NCBI RefSeq assembly: GCF_047238105.1
Contig: NZ_JBDFMD010000001.1
Location: forward strand, 1,922,001-1,986,000
Length of the DNA: 64,000 bases
Direction: 5' to 3'
Origin: Paenibacillus_D sp047238105
Lineage (GTDB): Bacteria; Bacillota; Bacilli; Paenibacillales; Paenibacillaceae
Numbering within the stretch: position 1 is the stretch's first letter; each line of letters opens with the position of its first letter. Of the stretch, positions 51,521 through 60,778 are shown in pieces. A program made the translations under genes and the position numbers. The notes beneath the pieces are model-generated. The model worked only from the letters and a program-made list of their open reading frames with translations. It searched no databases and had not been told where the DNA came from.

Positions 51521-51775
51521 CTAGTAACGCTTAGTCGGAGGGACGCCGCCAAGGCGCTCGATCTCGGTGCAGATCTCGTACTGCCAGTTCTCGTCTTCTG
51601 TCATGGATGCAAGAAGCGACAGATTCCGGAGATTCGCAAGCTCACGGCAGTACGAAGCATTGACCGCCAGGCAATGCTCCATATCCATCTGTTCCGAATC
51701 TGTCAGTTCTCGCGTCCCGCGCAGCGTCCATAGCTCCGCGAGACGCTCGTGGATGGGTAGTATAGCCACCTTCAT
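51521..51775 (-). CDS. Small DUF7667-like protein
   Basis: About 84 residues: HERLAELWTLRGTRELTDSE, MEHCLAVNA, and LRNLSLLASMTEDENWQYEI. From memory this pattern matches a small uncharacterised family common in Paenibacillus and Bacillus. It is all-helical and cytoplasmic. GGGAGGG precedes the ATG very closely; GTG two codons later has better spacing and may be the true start. It is convergent with the ABC operon. Confidence 0.6.
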   Translation of the reverse strand: MKVAILPIHERLAELWTLRGTRELTDSEQMDMEHCLAVNASYCRELANLRNLSLLASMTEDENWQYEICTEIERLGGVPPTKRY

Positions 51776-52285
51776 CCCTCCCTTTCCCAAATAACACTTT
51801 TGATCACGTAACAATGCTGTATAGTATAGTATTGCCAATCTGAGCCGGATGAAACGGGAGATGCCTGATCTTTTGCAAGGAAACAGGCCTGATTAACTGT
51901 CTATTTTTTCGGGGAATGTCATGCTTTCATCCCATATGAAATTTCATATTCATTTGGCATTTTTCTCGCGATAAGGCGTAATAAACATGAAATATCGTGT
52001 TCATTGCGCAGATTCACCGTAAAATGCCATAATGAAGCTGATTTTTCGAGTTCAACTCACGGCCATCGTCCCATCCCCCGGCTACTCCATAACACACGCG
52101 CAACACTTACTCTCTCCGCCGCTCCATTGCACACGCAAAACACGCTCCGCCCACACACGACTCATCTACACGGTACCTGCCATCCCTCGCCTGGCCGCAG
52201 CACTCCCTTTAGCACATGGATTGTTTGTCCGGAATCAGGTATGATTAGTGGCAATACTCTTGTGACGGAGGCGCAGCATCCCGAG
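51776..52285. other. Long leader region upstream of ktrB
   Basis: No gene or known riboswitch, including the c-di-AMP ydaO type often found before ktr genes, was recognised. 51930-52030 is AT-rich with repeated ATGAAAT words. 52080-52190 is strikingly G-poor and CA-rich. TATGAT at 52240-52245 may be a -10 box. Confidence 0.35.
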
Positions 52286-53647
52286 ATGAATGCACTATGG
52301 AAAACCTTTGTGAACCGTATCACCCCGACGCAATTTATCGTAATCGGCTATCTGGCGACCGTGATCGTCTCCACGATCGTGCTCCGGCTGCCGATCAGCT
52401 GGCGCGAAGGCATCCGTCTGTCCTGGATGGATGCGCTCTTCACGGCAACCAGCGCAGTCAGCGTAACAGGACTCACGGTGGTCAATACGGCCGAGTCATT
52501 CAGCGCATTCGGTAAAATCGCGCTGCTCTTCATGTTTCAGCTTGGCGGCATCGGCATCATGACGCTTGGCGTCTTCCTGTGGCTAATCCTGGGGCGCAAC
52601 ATCAGTCTGTCCTACCGCAAGCTGATCATGGTCGATCAGAACCGCAACAATCTCTCCGGCCTGGTTCAGCTGCTGAGGATCGTCTTTATCCTTGCTTTAT
52701 ATATTGAAGGAATCGGCACAGTGCTGCTCACAGTCTATTTCAAATGGGCCGGGTACTACGACGACTGGCTGACGGCGTTCGTCCATAGTGTATTTCATGC
52801 CATCTCGGCGTTCACCAACGCCGGGTTCGATATTTATGGCAGCTCGCTCTCGAACTTTGCTCAGGATTATGTCGTCCAGTCGATTACGATGCTGCTGCTG
52901 ATGTTCGGCGCGATCGGCTTTCCGGTGCTGATCGAGCTGCGGGAATATTTCTTCGGCAAGCATGACCGGTACAAGTTCTCCCTCTACACCAAAGTTTCCG
53001 GCATCATGTTCTTTCTGTTAGTGTTGGCAGGTGCGGTCAGCATCTGGTTCATGGAGAAAGATCTGTACTATGCAGCGTTGCCCTGGCATGAGAAGCTGTT
53101 CTTCTCGCTCTTCAACTCTGTCACGACCCGCAGCGGCGGGCTGGCGACGATGGATGTAGCGGCCTTCAGCATCCCGACGCAGCTGCTGCTGGCGATCCTG
53201 ATGTTCATCGGAGCGAGTCCGTCCAGCGTCGGCGGCGGCATCCGGACGACTACCTTTGCCGTGATCATGCTGACGCTCTACGATTATGCTCTGGGGCGCA
53301 ATGATGTTCGTGCCTTCCGCCGCTCGATCAAGCAGGAGGATATCCTGAAGAGCTTCGTCGTCTTCACCGCCGCCTCGATCCTCGTTATCTTCAGTATGAC
53401 CGTGCTCGCCTACACCGAGCAGAACCAAATCGCGCTGATCGCCCTGATCTTCGAGATCTGCTCCGCCTTCGGCACCAGCGGACTGTCGATGGGGATCACG
53501 CCGGAGCTCAGCACCGCGGGCAAGTGGATCATCATCCTGCTCATGTTCATCGGCCGGATCGGCATCCTCTCGCTGCTGTTCATCTTCCGCAAGCGCCGGC
53601 GCAAGCAGAGCTACCATTACCCCAAGGAAGAGATTATCATCGGGTAG
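52286..53647 (+). CDS. Ktr potassium uptake membrane subunit (KtrB/TrkH family)
   Basis: About 453 residues with four pore-loop/selectivity-filter segments: ATSAVSVTGLTVV, ISAFTNAGFDIYG, NSVTTRSGGLATMD and CSAFGTSGLSMG. It imports K+ with Na+, gated by a cytoplasmic KtrA/C subunit not encoded here. The frame is open 94 codons further upstream, but those residues lack family similarity. The ATG at 52286 matches the usual N-terminus (MNALWKTFVNRITPTQ); GGAGG is 14 bases upstream, rather far. An ATG at 52241 is a less likely alternative. Confidence 0.88.
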   Translation: MNALWKTFVNRITPTQFIVIGYLATVIVSTIVLRLPISWREGIRLSWMDALFTATSAVSVTGLTVVNTAESFSAFGKIALLFMFQLGGIGIMTLGVFLWLILGRNISLSYRKLIMVDQNRNNLSGLVQLLRIVFILALYIEGIGTVLLTVYFKWAGYYDDWLTAFVHSVFHAISAFTNAGFDIYGSSLSNFAQDYVVQSITMLLLMFGAIGFPVLIELREYFFGKHDRYKFSLYTKVSGIMFFLLVLAGAVSIWFMEKDLYYAALPWHEKLFFSLFNSVTTRSGGLATMDVAAFSIPTQLLLAILMFIGASPSSVGGGIRTTTFAVIMLTLYDYALGRNDVRAFRRSIKQEDILKSFVVFTAASILVIFSMTVLAYTEQNQIALIALIFEICSAFGTSGLSMGITPELSTAGKWIIILLMFIGRIGILSLLFIFRKRRRKQSYHYPKEEIIIG

Positions 53648-53679
53648 GATACACAACGCCGGAAACCTATATTAAGTAC

Positions 53680-53701
53680 AAAAAAAACCTCCGCAGAGGT
53701 T
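53680..53701 (-). terminator. Intrinsic terminator after DUF421 gene
   Basis: AACCTC-CGCA-GAGGTT; the minus strand continues TTTTTTTGT. Confidence 0.75.
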
Positions 53702-53709
53702 AGCCGGAC

Positions 53710-53754
53710 AGGCTCGTTTGGACACGACGGTCGTCCGCGAGCCTATTTTTTTTT
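53710..53754 (+). terminator. Intrinsic terminator after ktrB
   Basis: AGGCTCG at 53710-53716 pairs with CGAGCCT at 53738-53744, inner GGAC/GTCC, then nine T at 53746-53754. The T-run coincides with lysine codons at the end of the convergent DUF421 gene. Confidence 0.85.
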
Positions 53755-54444
53755 GCTGTTCTCCGGAGGATCATATTTGTCGACCAGCAGTTGTCCCTGA
53801 TCGTCGATCTGAGCCATGAACACATCCTCGAATTTGATTTTCTGCTTGGCTAGCTCCTTGCGCAGCCAGTTCTCGTCATAGCCCGAGTCCCGCAAGGGCT
53901 TTGCCATAATTTTGTTGTCGATGATGACTGTCTCGGCCGGCAGATTCTCCTTGGGCTGCATTCCGAGATCAGCCCGGGTCAGCGGCTGTTGTTCGGACTT
54001 GAGCATCACATTCACCTTGCCTCCAGGCTCCATCAGCGCGAACTCCACATCGGCTATGCGAAATACATTGTTATCCCGCAACACGCCCAGCAGCTCGTCC
54101 ACCGTCAGACGCTCCTTGGCTAGGTTGTTCTCGATCACGTTTCCTTTCTCGATCAATACGGCAGCCCTCCCGTCGATAATATTGCGCGCCCACTTGCTGT
54201 GGACTGTCAGCTTCTCCGCACCGACGGACACCGATGCCCACACCGCCAGCGACACCAGCCCCACATACCACTCCGTATCGGTATCGATCGAGATATAGCC
54301 GGCGATATTGCCGATGGAGATGCCGGTGATGTACTCGAACAGGGACAGCTGAGAGATCTGCCGCTTCCCCAGCACTTTCGTAATAATGAACAGCACGATC
54401 AGCGCCAGCATCGTGCGAAAGGCGATCTCCAGCCAATGCGGCAT
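53743..54444 (-). CDS. DUF421 membrane protein (YetF/YkjA type)
   Basis: A 233-residue protein with three N-terminal membrane helices (LALIVLFIITKVLGKRQISQ, YITGISIGNIAGYI, WYVGLVSLAVWASVSVG) and a cytoplasmic C-terminal DUF421 domain (VLIEKGNVIENNLAKERLTV, LLGVLRDNNVFRIADVEFA). Relatives are tied to the spore germinant/forespore membrane and to YetF-like phospholipid roles, without firm function. GGAGG 6 bases before ATG. Confidence 0.88.
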   Translation of the reverse strand: MPHWLEIAFRTMLALIVLFIITKVLGKRQISQLSLFEYITGISIGNIAGYISIDTDTEWYVGLVSLAVWASVSVGAEKLTVHSKWARNIIDGRAAVLIEKGNVIENNLAKERLTVDELLGVLRDNNVFRIADVEFALMEPGGKVNVMLKSEQQPLTRADLGMQPKENLPAETVIIDNKIMAKPLRDSGYDENWLRKELAKQKIKFEDVFMAQIDDQGQLLVDKYDPPENSKKK

Positions 54445-54565
54445 AGCGCACCTCCATGTGGAAAAGTATGCAACAGAGGTAGTATGCGCCGGGAATTGGG
54501 AAAAGATGTGACAGCTGCTTCCTCACGGCTGCTCCTAAAGCAGCACCGGCGCAGAACGTTTCATT

Positions 54566-54580
54566 CCGGCGAATCATAAA
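54566..54580 (+). repeat. TTTCATTCCGG segment, short copy
   Basis: GTTTCATTCCGGCGAATCAT around 54559-54578 matches the segment following the hairpin modules at 10566 and 47714; the hairpin part is missing here. Confidence 0.5.
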
Positions 54581-54588
54581 TGCACAAA

Positions 54589-54618
54589 AACGCCTGCATG
54601 CGCTCGCATGCAGGCGTT
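54589..54618 (-). terminator. Intrinsic terminator after PBP2 gene
   Basis: AACGCCTGCATGCG pairs with CGCATGCAGGCGTT; minus strand continues TTTGTGC. Confidence 0.75.
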
Positions 54619-54627
54619 AGAATAGCA

Positions 54628-56673
54628 TCAGGGCTCCGGCGTCCCGGAGGGTTCGCCATCTACCGCTTGGGATTTCTTGGGTGTACCGGTCAGCCCGATC
54701 TCTTCATCATACGCATCGAAGATCTTGCGGGCGATCGGGGCGGCGCCCCAGCCGCCATAGCCGCCGTCCGGCACGACGACAGCTACCGCCAGCACCGGGT
54801 TTTGAGCCGGTGCGTAAGCGATGAAGACGGCATTCTCGAGCCTGCTGCGGTTGCCTACATCCTGCTGCGAGGTACCCGTTTTGCGGATGAAGTCGTATTC
54901 GAAGTCCTCGAACCCCTGGACGGGGACATTGCTCATGCCGCTCTGGACCACAGACCAGTAGGCATCAGGGATATCGACCTGGCTCATAATCTCCGGTTCG
55001 AACTCCTGGACGGTATTGCCCTGGGCGTCGGTGATCTTCTCCACAAACTGCGGCCGCAGCTTGTCGCCGCGATTGGCCAGCATCGTCGTATATTGCGCCA
55101 GCTGCAGAGCGGTGTAACGCCCTTGCTGACCGAACGACGCGTAGATAAGCGCAGACTGGGCGCTGCCGGTCTTGGCTTCATTGTAGTATTCGATGACGCC
55201 TTTGCTCTCATTGGGCAGTCCGCTGCCGGTCAGCTCTCCCAGGCCAAAATCGACCATATATTGATGCCAGATGTCCAGCCCATTCTTGCGGTTCAGGTAC
55301 AGATTGTTGCCGACCATCGCCGACATGAACGCGTTGGAGGATTTGGAGATCGCCCGAGCCGCATTCAGAGAACCGTTGGCAGCATTGCTGGCATTGTTGA
55401 CCCTTGCCTCATGGCCTTCCCGGCCAAAGCTGAAATACCCCGGATCATAATAGGTCGTCGTCGGCGTGAACAGTTTCTCGTTCAATCCGAGCAGGACGGA
55501 GAGCGGCTTCATCGTCGAACCGAGCGGCACCAGCGATGAAGGATGATTGCGCCCCACCTTCGGGTCCTCGTAATAAGGATATGCCTCGCGGATCGTCCCG
55601 TTGGGCTCGTAGAACTTCAGCAGATCGTACTGCTCCTGGCTCATGCCGTCGCTCCACACATTGGTATCATAGTCCGGCATGCTCGCCATCGCCACGACTT
55701 TGCCCGTGTTCACTTCCATCGCCACCGCATAGCCCGTCTTGGCATGCGGCGCATACTCCCGCCGGTTGCTGGAGCTGCGGATCTTGGCGAGGTGCTCCAT
55801 GATGGCATCCTCGGTCTTCATCTGCACGTCACGATCGATGGTCAGATGCAGATTGTTGCCTTTCTCCGGCACAGTCAGCTGGACAGGCCCGATGATCCGA
55901 CTCTGCGAATCGACGGGATACGTCTTGACGCCGTTTTTGCCCCGCAGCTCATCCTGGTACATCAGCTCCAGTCCTTCATAGCCGACCTTTTCTTTGTCCA
56001 GATATTGTTCGGCGGGCGGGAAGGATTTGTTGTTCATGAAGATGTCCCGGTATTTGCTGAGGCCGTTCTTCTCCCCGTAGAGAGAATTGAAGCCCTTCAT
56101 ATAGCCTACGAGCTGGACCGCGATCGTGTCCGTACTATAGTGACGAATGCTCTCCTCGACGATCTCGATGCCGGGGAACTTGTCGCGGTGTTCACTGAAG
56201 TACGCGATCTCCTTGGTGGTGAGGCCCGATTTGATCCGTCTCGGCTCGTAGACGTAAGTGAGCCTGCCGGAGATATCCATCATCTTGAAGATCTCTTCGG
56301 CGGTCAGCGACACCTGCTCCGGCTTATCGAAGACGCGCAGCTCCTCTGCCAGCAGCTCCGCCATCTCGCGCGCTTGCGTTTCTTTGACGCCCGGCTCCAG
56401 CGTATAGTACAGCGACTGGGTCGATGTCGAATAGGCGATCGGGAAATCCTCCCGGTCATAGATATTGCCGCGGATCGGCGGGATCAGCACATTGCGGGTG
56501 CGGTTGTCATGCTCTCGGGCGCTGAGCTCCGGACCCTCCACGAACTGCAGCACCGCCAGACGGACGATCAGCACCGAGAAAGCCAGGAAGGTGACGAAAA
56601 AAAACAGATTAAGCCGAAATGAAAACTGCCGTCGGTTGCGCGATTCCCGTTTCAATTCTTCCTCGGTAAGCAT
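54628..56673 (-). CDS. Class B penicillin-binding protein (PBP2 type)
   Basis: About 681 residues. One membrane helix (LNLFFFVTFLAFSVLIVRLA, about 20-40), a dimerisation domain starting IPPIRGNIYDRE, and a transpeptidase domain with active Ser in PLGSTMKPLS (about 387), SxN in SKSSNAF (about 446) and KTG in RKTGTSQQ (about 597). It crosslinks peptidoglycan, probably for cell elongation or spore cortex; no rodA/mreB neighbours help decide. The ATG at 56673 has AGGAGGG 8 bases upstream; an ATG 12 codons earlier is not supported. Confidence 0.9.
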   Translation of the reverse strand: MLTEEELKRESRNRRQFSFRLNLFFFVTFLAFSVLIVRLAVLQFVEGPELSAREHDNRTRNVLIPPIRGNIYDREDFPIAYSTSTQSLYYTLEPGVKETQAREMAELLAEELRVFDKPEQVSLTAEEIFKMMDISGRLTYVYEPRRIKSGLTTKEIAYFSEHRDKFPGIEIVEESIRHYSTDTIAVQLVGYMKGFNSLYGEKNGLSKYRDIFMNNKSFPPAEQYLDKEKVGYEGLELMYQDELRGKNGVKTYPVDSQSRIIGPVQLTVPEKGNNLHLTIDRDVQMKTEDAIMEHLAKIRSSSNRREYAPHAKTGYAVAMEVNTGKVVAMASMPDYDTNVWSDGMSQEQYDLLKFYEPNGTIREAYPYYEDPKVGRNHPSSLVPLGSTMKPLSVLLGLNEKLFTPTTTYYDPGYFSFGREGHEARVNNASNAANGSLNAARAISKSSNAFMSAMVGNNLYLNRKNGLDIWHQYMVDFGLGELTGSGLPNESKGVIEYYNEAKTGSAQSALIYASFGQQGRYTALQLAQYTTMLANRGDKLRPQFVEKITDAQGNTVQEFEPEIMSQVDIPDAYWSVVQSGMSNVPVQGFEDFEYDFIRKTGTSQQDVGNRSRLENAVFIAYAPAQNPVLAVAVVVPDGGYGGWGAAPIARKIFDAYDEEIGLTGTPKKSQAVDGEPSGTPEP

Positions 56674-56784
56674 ATTGTCAGCCCTCCTGCCGTTGCTTCT
56701 GCCTCCCATTATACTTGATTCCCGGGCCTCCCGCCATTCGTTCTTGATCGGTAAAGGCTACCGCAGGATGGCACGCGTGCCGGG

Positions 56785-57855
56785 TTATTCGATGACCGGA
56801 ACCAGCTTCAGGCAGACGGGCGTGCCCGTCTCGTACCGCTCTCCCTGGGGCGCCGGCATGCCGTCTTCATCCAGCGCCATGACGACGATCGAGTCGGTAT
56901 CCTGATTGGCAACCAGCACATGCCGGCCATCCGGTACGACGGCAAAATTGCGCGGCGTCCGGCCCTGGACCGACGGGCAACCGGTCAGTGTCAGCAGCCC
57001 GTCTTCATCGATCCGGAAGGTTGCCAGCGAATCATGGCCGCGATTGGATACGTACAGGAAGCCGCCGCACATGCTGACATGGATGTCGCCGCACGTATTG
57101 GCCTCTTCGAAGTCATCCGGCAGAGTAGGCACGGTCTGCATCAGCGTGAGGCTGCCGTCCTCAGGCCGGTACTTGTAAGCGGAGACAGTCGAGCTGAGCT
57201 CATCTGCACAATAGACGATCGGGCTCTCCGGGTGAAACGCCAAATGGCGCGGACCGGCTCCCGGCGGTGTCTCCACCTCGCCATGCAGTCTCAGCTTGCC
57301 GGCCAGACGATCCAGGTCGTAGACGACGATGCGGTCGGTGCCCAGATCCGGCACCAGCAACCTGCCGCTCCACGGCTCGGTGACGATCGAGTGCGGATGC
57401 GGACCATCCTGGCGGTCCTGCTGCGGGCCGGAGCCGGTATGCTCCTGCTGGTCGGCGAGCTCCCCGATCCGTCCCTCTTCGTCGATCGGGAACAGGCAGA
57501 CGTTGCCGGAGGAATAGTTGACCGCGTACAGCCAATCACCGGACGGGTGGAGGCTGACATGACAAGCGTGCATGCCGGGGATCGGCTGGCGGTTGATCTC
57601 CTCGAGCAGACCGCTCTGCGGGTTGAGCAGATAGCCCACCACCTGGGGCTCATCCGTCTCGCAGACGGCATACAGCCGGTTGCGCTCCGTATCGACTGTC
57701 AGGAAGGAGGGCCGCTCCGCTCCCGAGATCCCGATGTCCTCGCGCAGACTGCCGGCCTGCGAGTCGAAGATCAAGTGGCGGATTGCCTCCTCCGCGGCGG
57801 ATTGATAGGTACCGACATACACATGCCAGTAACGCTGATTATGTAAGGTAAGCAT
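56785..57855 (-). CDS. Lactonase family (YkgB/6-phosphogluconolactonase-like) beta-propeller
   Basis: A 356-residue seven-bladed propeller: HVYVGTYQSA at the start, MHACHVSLHPSGDWLYAVNY, DGPHPHSIVTEPWSGRLLVP and GPRHLAFHPESPIVYCADE, all typical of bacterial 6-phosphogluconolactonases of the Pgl (YbhE) type. It would hydrolyse 6-phosphogluconolactone in the pentose-phosphate/Entner-Doudoroff routes, matching the two KDPG aldolases. AAAGGGG precedes the ATG. Confidence 0.85.
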   Translation of the reverse strand: MLTLHNQRYWHVYVGTYQSAAEEAIRHLIFDSQAGSLREDIGISGAERPSFLTVDTERNRLYAVCETDEPQVVGYLLNPQSGLLEEINRQPIPGMHACHVSLHPSGDWLYAVNYSSGNVCLFPIDEEGRIGELADQQEHTGSGPQQDRQDGPHPHSIVTEPWSGRLLVPDLGTDRIVVYDLDRLAGKLRLHGEVETPPGAGPRHLAFHPESPIVYCADELSSTVSAYKYRPEDGSLTLMQTVPTLPDDFEEANTCGDIHVSMCGGFLYVSNRGHDSLATFRIDEDGLLTLTGCPSVQGRTPRNFAVVPDGRHVLVANQDTDSIVVMALDEDGMPAPQGERYETGTPVCLKLVPVIE

Positions 57856-58079
57856 AGCGTAATCCCCTTTCCAGACTGGATATTGGTCTATCTCCTCATT
57901 AACCGTTCGCCGGGCGGTTCAAAACCGGACATGCGACAGGGGCGCCATCGTAACGTAGGGACATGTCTATGGTGCGTGCCGAGCCATACACTTCAGTGCT
58001 ATGAAATAGGGCGGAGCAGAGTAGACATTGTGAACTTCTAAGGTGAACTTTAGGTGAAAGTGCGACGCCAGGCGAATAC

Positions 58080-58830
58080 GCCGCTCCAGCGGCAGAAAGG
58101 GTCGCTGCTGCTTTGCGGGCCTGCGCGTTCGCCGCTCTAGCGGCAGAAAGGGGCGCTGCTGCTTTGCGGGCCTGCGCATTCGCCGCTCCAGCGGCAGAAA
58201 GGGTCGCTGCTGCTTTGCGGGCCTGCGCGTTCGCCGCTCTAGCGGCAGAAAGGGGCGCTGCTGCTTTGCGGGCCTGCGCATTCGCCGCTCCAGCGGCAGA
58301 AAGGGGCGCTGCTGCTTTGCGGGCCTGCGCGTTCGCCGCTCCAGCGGCAGAAAGGGGCGCTGCTGCTTTGCGGGCCTGCGCGTTCGCCGCTCTAGCGGCA
58401 GAAAGGGGCGCTGCTGCTTTGCGGGCCTGCGCGTTCGCCGCTCTAGCGGCAGAAAGGGTCGCTGCTGCTTTGCGGGCCTGCGCGTTCGCCGCTCCAGCGG
58501 CAGAAAGGGGCGCTGCTGCTTTGCGGGCCTGCGCGTTCGCCGCTCCAGCGGCAGAAAGGGGCGCTGCTGCTTTGCGGGCCTGCGCGTTCGCCGCTCTAGC
58601 GGCAGAAAGGGTCGCTGCTGCTTTGCGGGCCTGCGCGTTCGCCGCTCCAGCGGCAGAAAGGGGCGCTGCTGCTTTGCGGGCCTGCGCGTTCGCCGCTCCA
58701 GCGGCAGAAAGGGGCGCTGCTGCTTTGCGGGCCTGCGCGTTCGCCGCTCCAGCGGCAGAAAGGGGCGCTCCATCTGCGCGGGCCTGCGAGTTCGCCGCTC
58801 CAGCGGCAGAAAGGGGCGCTGCTGCTTTCA
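58080..58830 (+). repeat. Array E: fifteen 51-bp tandem repeats
   Basis: Units begin at 58080 + 51n (n = 0-14; the last is cut short). Each starts GCCGCT-CC/CT-AGCGGC, a perfect 6-bp inverted repeat, followed by AGAAAGGGKCGCTGCTGCTT and TGCGGGCCTGCGCRTTC. Variation is confined mostly to three positions. The last unit runs straight into TTTCATTCCGGTGAAT. Both strands have frames of about 250-300 codons repeating RPFLPLERRTRRPAKQQ or the like, without ribosome binding sites, so I do not call genes. Confidence 0.92.
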
Positions 58831-58885
58831 TTCCGGTGAATTATAAGCTGATATAGGAGTGAAACATATAATTTCTTATAATTTC

Positions 58886-58914
58886 ACAAAAGACGGGCCG
58901 ATGAGGCCCGTCTT
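58886..58914 (-). terminator. Intrinsic terminator
   Basis: AAGACGGGCC, 5-base loop, GGCCCGTCTT; minus strand continues TTGTG. It would end the KDPG aldolase transcript after array D. Confidence 0.65.
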
Positions 58915-58989
58915 CGTGAAGGAATTACATGGAACCAATTAGCGCCGCAAGCTCTGACTGCTGCATCTTCGCTGCGGATGTTACTACAA

Positions 58990-59127
58990 CTGCGCTCCAA
59001 GGCTAGTTTCTAGACTTACAGCCGACCAGACACCACACTTTCGGTGCTTTAAGGCTAGCTTCTAGACTTGCAGCGACCGGGCGGCATACTTTCGGCGCTC
59101 CAGTGCTAGTTTCTAGACTTACAGCAG
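58990..59127 (+). repeat. Array D: three 51-52 bp repeats
   Basis: CTAGYTTCTAGACTTRCAGC recurs at 59003, 59055 and 59106, preceded by GGYGCTYYAAGG or similar. GGTGCTTTAAGG and TTGCAGCGACCGG resemble the corresponding parts of array A units. No gene is seen in 57856-59175. Confidence 0.75.
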
Positions 59128-59175
59128 CCGATCCGCCTGTCACCGCTACAGACCTGCTCCTCCTGAAACTTGCTC

Positions 59176-59838
59176 TTACGCCTTCGCTGCTTTGTAAGCG
59201 TCGATATACTGCGCCGCGCGCTTGGCAACCAGGCTGTAATCGCCCTTTTTGACCGCTTCGTTGGTCAGGTCCGAGCCGATGCCGACCGCTGCAGCTCCAG
59301 CCTTGATCCATTCGCCAAGGTTGTCCAGCGAGACACCGCCCGTCGGCATGATGTTAGCTTGCGGCAGCGGACCTTTGATCGCTTTGATCATGGCTGGCGA
59401 GTACAGATTGCCAGGGAACAGCTTGACGATATCGACGCCCAGCTCCAACGCCTCCTCGATATCCCGCACCGTCATCGTCCCCGGCATGATCGGCACGCGG
59501 TAGCGGTTGCACAAACGGACGGTGTCCGGATTCAATGAAGGTCCGACCACGAACTCGGCTCCGCTCAGGATCGCCATCCGCGCCGTCTCCGGGTCAAGCA
59601 CCGTCCCAACGCCGATGACCGCATGCTTGTCGGGATCGGTTGCTGTGCTCGAATACGATACAGCCAGCTTCTCGATTGCCTTGAGGGCAAACGGGACGGT
59701 CATTGTCACTTCGATCGCCTTGATACCGCCGGCAATCGCCTGCTCGGCCATCTCGACCACTTCTTCCGGCGTATCCCCGCGCAGCACCGCCACGACGCCC
59801 AGATCAGACAGTTGCTGGACCAGCTTCAGTTTTTTCAT
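59176..59838 (-). CDS. KDPG/KHG aldolase (second copy)
   Basis: A 220-residue class I aldolase: VVAVLRGDT, KAIEVTMTVPFA, GVGTVLDPETA, FVVGPSLNPD, Schiff-base Lys in VDIVKLFPGN, and MPTGGVSLDNLGEW. Its length and motifs differ from the copy at 30609, which suggests different sugar-acid pathways. GGAGG lies 9 bases before the ATG. Confidence 0.9.
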   Translation of the reverse strand: MKKLKLVQQLSDLGVVAVLRGDTPEEVVEMAEQAIAGGIKAIEVTMTVPFALKAIEKLAVSYSSTATDPDKHAVIGVGTVLDPETARMAILSGAEFVVGPSLNPDTVRLCNRYRVPIMPGTMTVRDIEEALELGVDIVKLFPGNLYSPAMIKAIKGPLPQANIMPTGGVSLDNLGEWIKAGAAAVGIGSDLTNEAVKKGDYSLVAKRAAQYIDAYKAAKA

Positions 59839-59929
59839 AGGTTCGTTCCTCCAGACCGTTTCTATAATCCAATCTCATTATAGACCAGGCCCGTTCAGAA
59901 AGAAATGTCTGGTTCGCATGGATAGCGTC

Positions 59930-60541
59930 CTATAGCTCCGAGCTCGGTTCCTCCCGCTGGCGATCCAGCAGCAGAACGATGAGCAGGACCAGGATCAGAA
60001 CCCCGCAAAACGCTATATAGCCCATCCACATCGACCGGATCTCCTTCTCCGGGAAGATGACTTCTGCGGTTAGCAGCATAAACAGCCACACCTGCGAGAA
60101 CATGCCTACGGTCGTCGACCAGATATAGGCGAGCGGCTTGAGCGGTGACACCGCGGCCATGACCGAGACGATATTGCTCGGCATGAACGGCAGCGACCGC
60201 AGCAGGATCACGACCCATACGCCGTAGTTGTTCATGCGTGTCTGCCACTTGCGGTACTTCACCAGCCGTTCGCCGAAACGCCGGTCGATCCAGTTGCTCA
60301 GCAGCGTGCGGCTCAGGTAAAAACAGGCGATACTCGCCAGCGTGCCGGCAGCCCAACTGATCATCATCCCCTCGAACCAGCCGAAGGTGGTGACATGCAG
60401 CAGCAGCAGTGTCGCAAATGGGAAGATCGTTATAATCCCCTGGATCAGTGCCAAGGGGAACGTCACGAGCAGCAGATAATGGCCGTGAAGGCCGGTTAAC
60501 GCGATAAGCTGCTCTATTGAATTCTCAATCCATTCCTGCAC
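59930..60541 (-). CDS. VTT-domain (TVP38/DedA superfamily) membrane protein
   Basis: A 203-residue protein with about five hydrophobic segments and the VTT core: GMMISWAAGTLASIACFYLS, RSLPFMPSNIVSVMAAVSPL. These proteins are linked to lipid scrambling and membrane homeostasis. The start is GTG at 60541 with AGGATGG upstream. The 60542-60778 gap shows only a weak hairpin near 60740 and no gene. Confidence 0.85.
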   Translation of the reverse strand: MQEWIENSIEQLIALTGLHGHYLLLVTFPLALIQGIITIFPFATLLLLHVTTFGWFEGMMISWAAGTLASIACFYLSRTLLSNWIDRRFGERLVKYRKWQTRMNNYGVWVVILLRSLPFMPSNIVSVMAAVSPLKPLAYIWSTTVGMFSQVWLFMLLTAEVIFPEKEIRSMWMGYIAFCGVLILVLLIVLLLDRQREEPSSEL

Positions 60542-60778
60542 TAGATCCCATCCTGTCCGGTGTAATATCGCAGCTCAAGTCCGGGCAATCTGCGGAGTTT
60601 GTCCCTTCTATTATATCGTACCGGAGTGGAAATAAGAGCAAGAATGTGAACATCTGGGGGCAAAATAATTAAATATGTTGGCAGCAAGGGCGGAGCTTGA
60701 CCTCCCAGCGGGACGACGAGACGCAAGCACACAAAGCACGGACACCGCAAACCCGGTGCCCGTTCCCTTGTACACTGT

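Noticed and set aside
58080..58830. CRISPR array
   Set aside because: There are no unique spacers; whole units repeat in tandem, and no cas genes are present.
57967..58831. Long repeat-protein frames in array E (both strands, 247-310 residues)
   Set aside because: The 51-base period equals 17 codons, so stop-free frames arise automatically. Several frames are open at once and none has a ribosome binding site.
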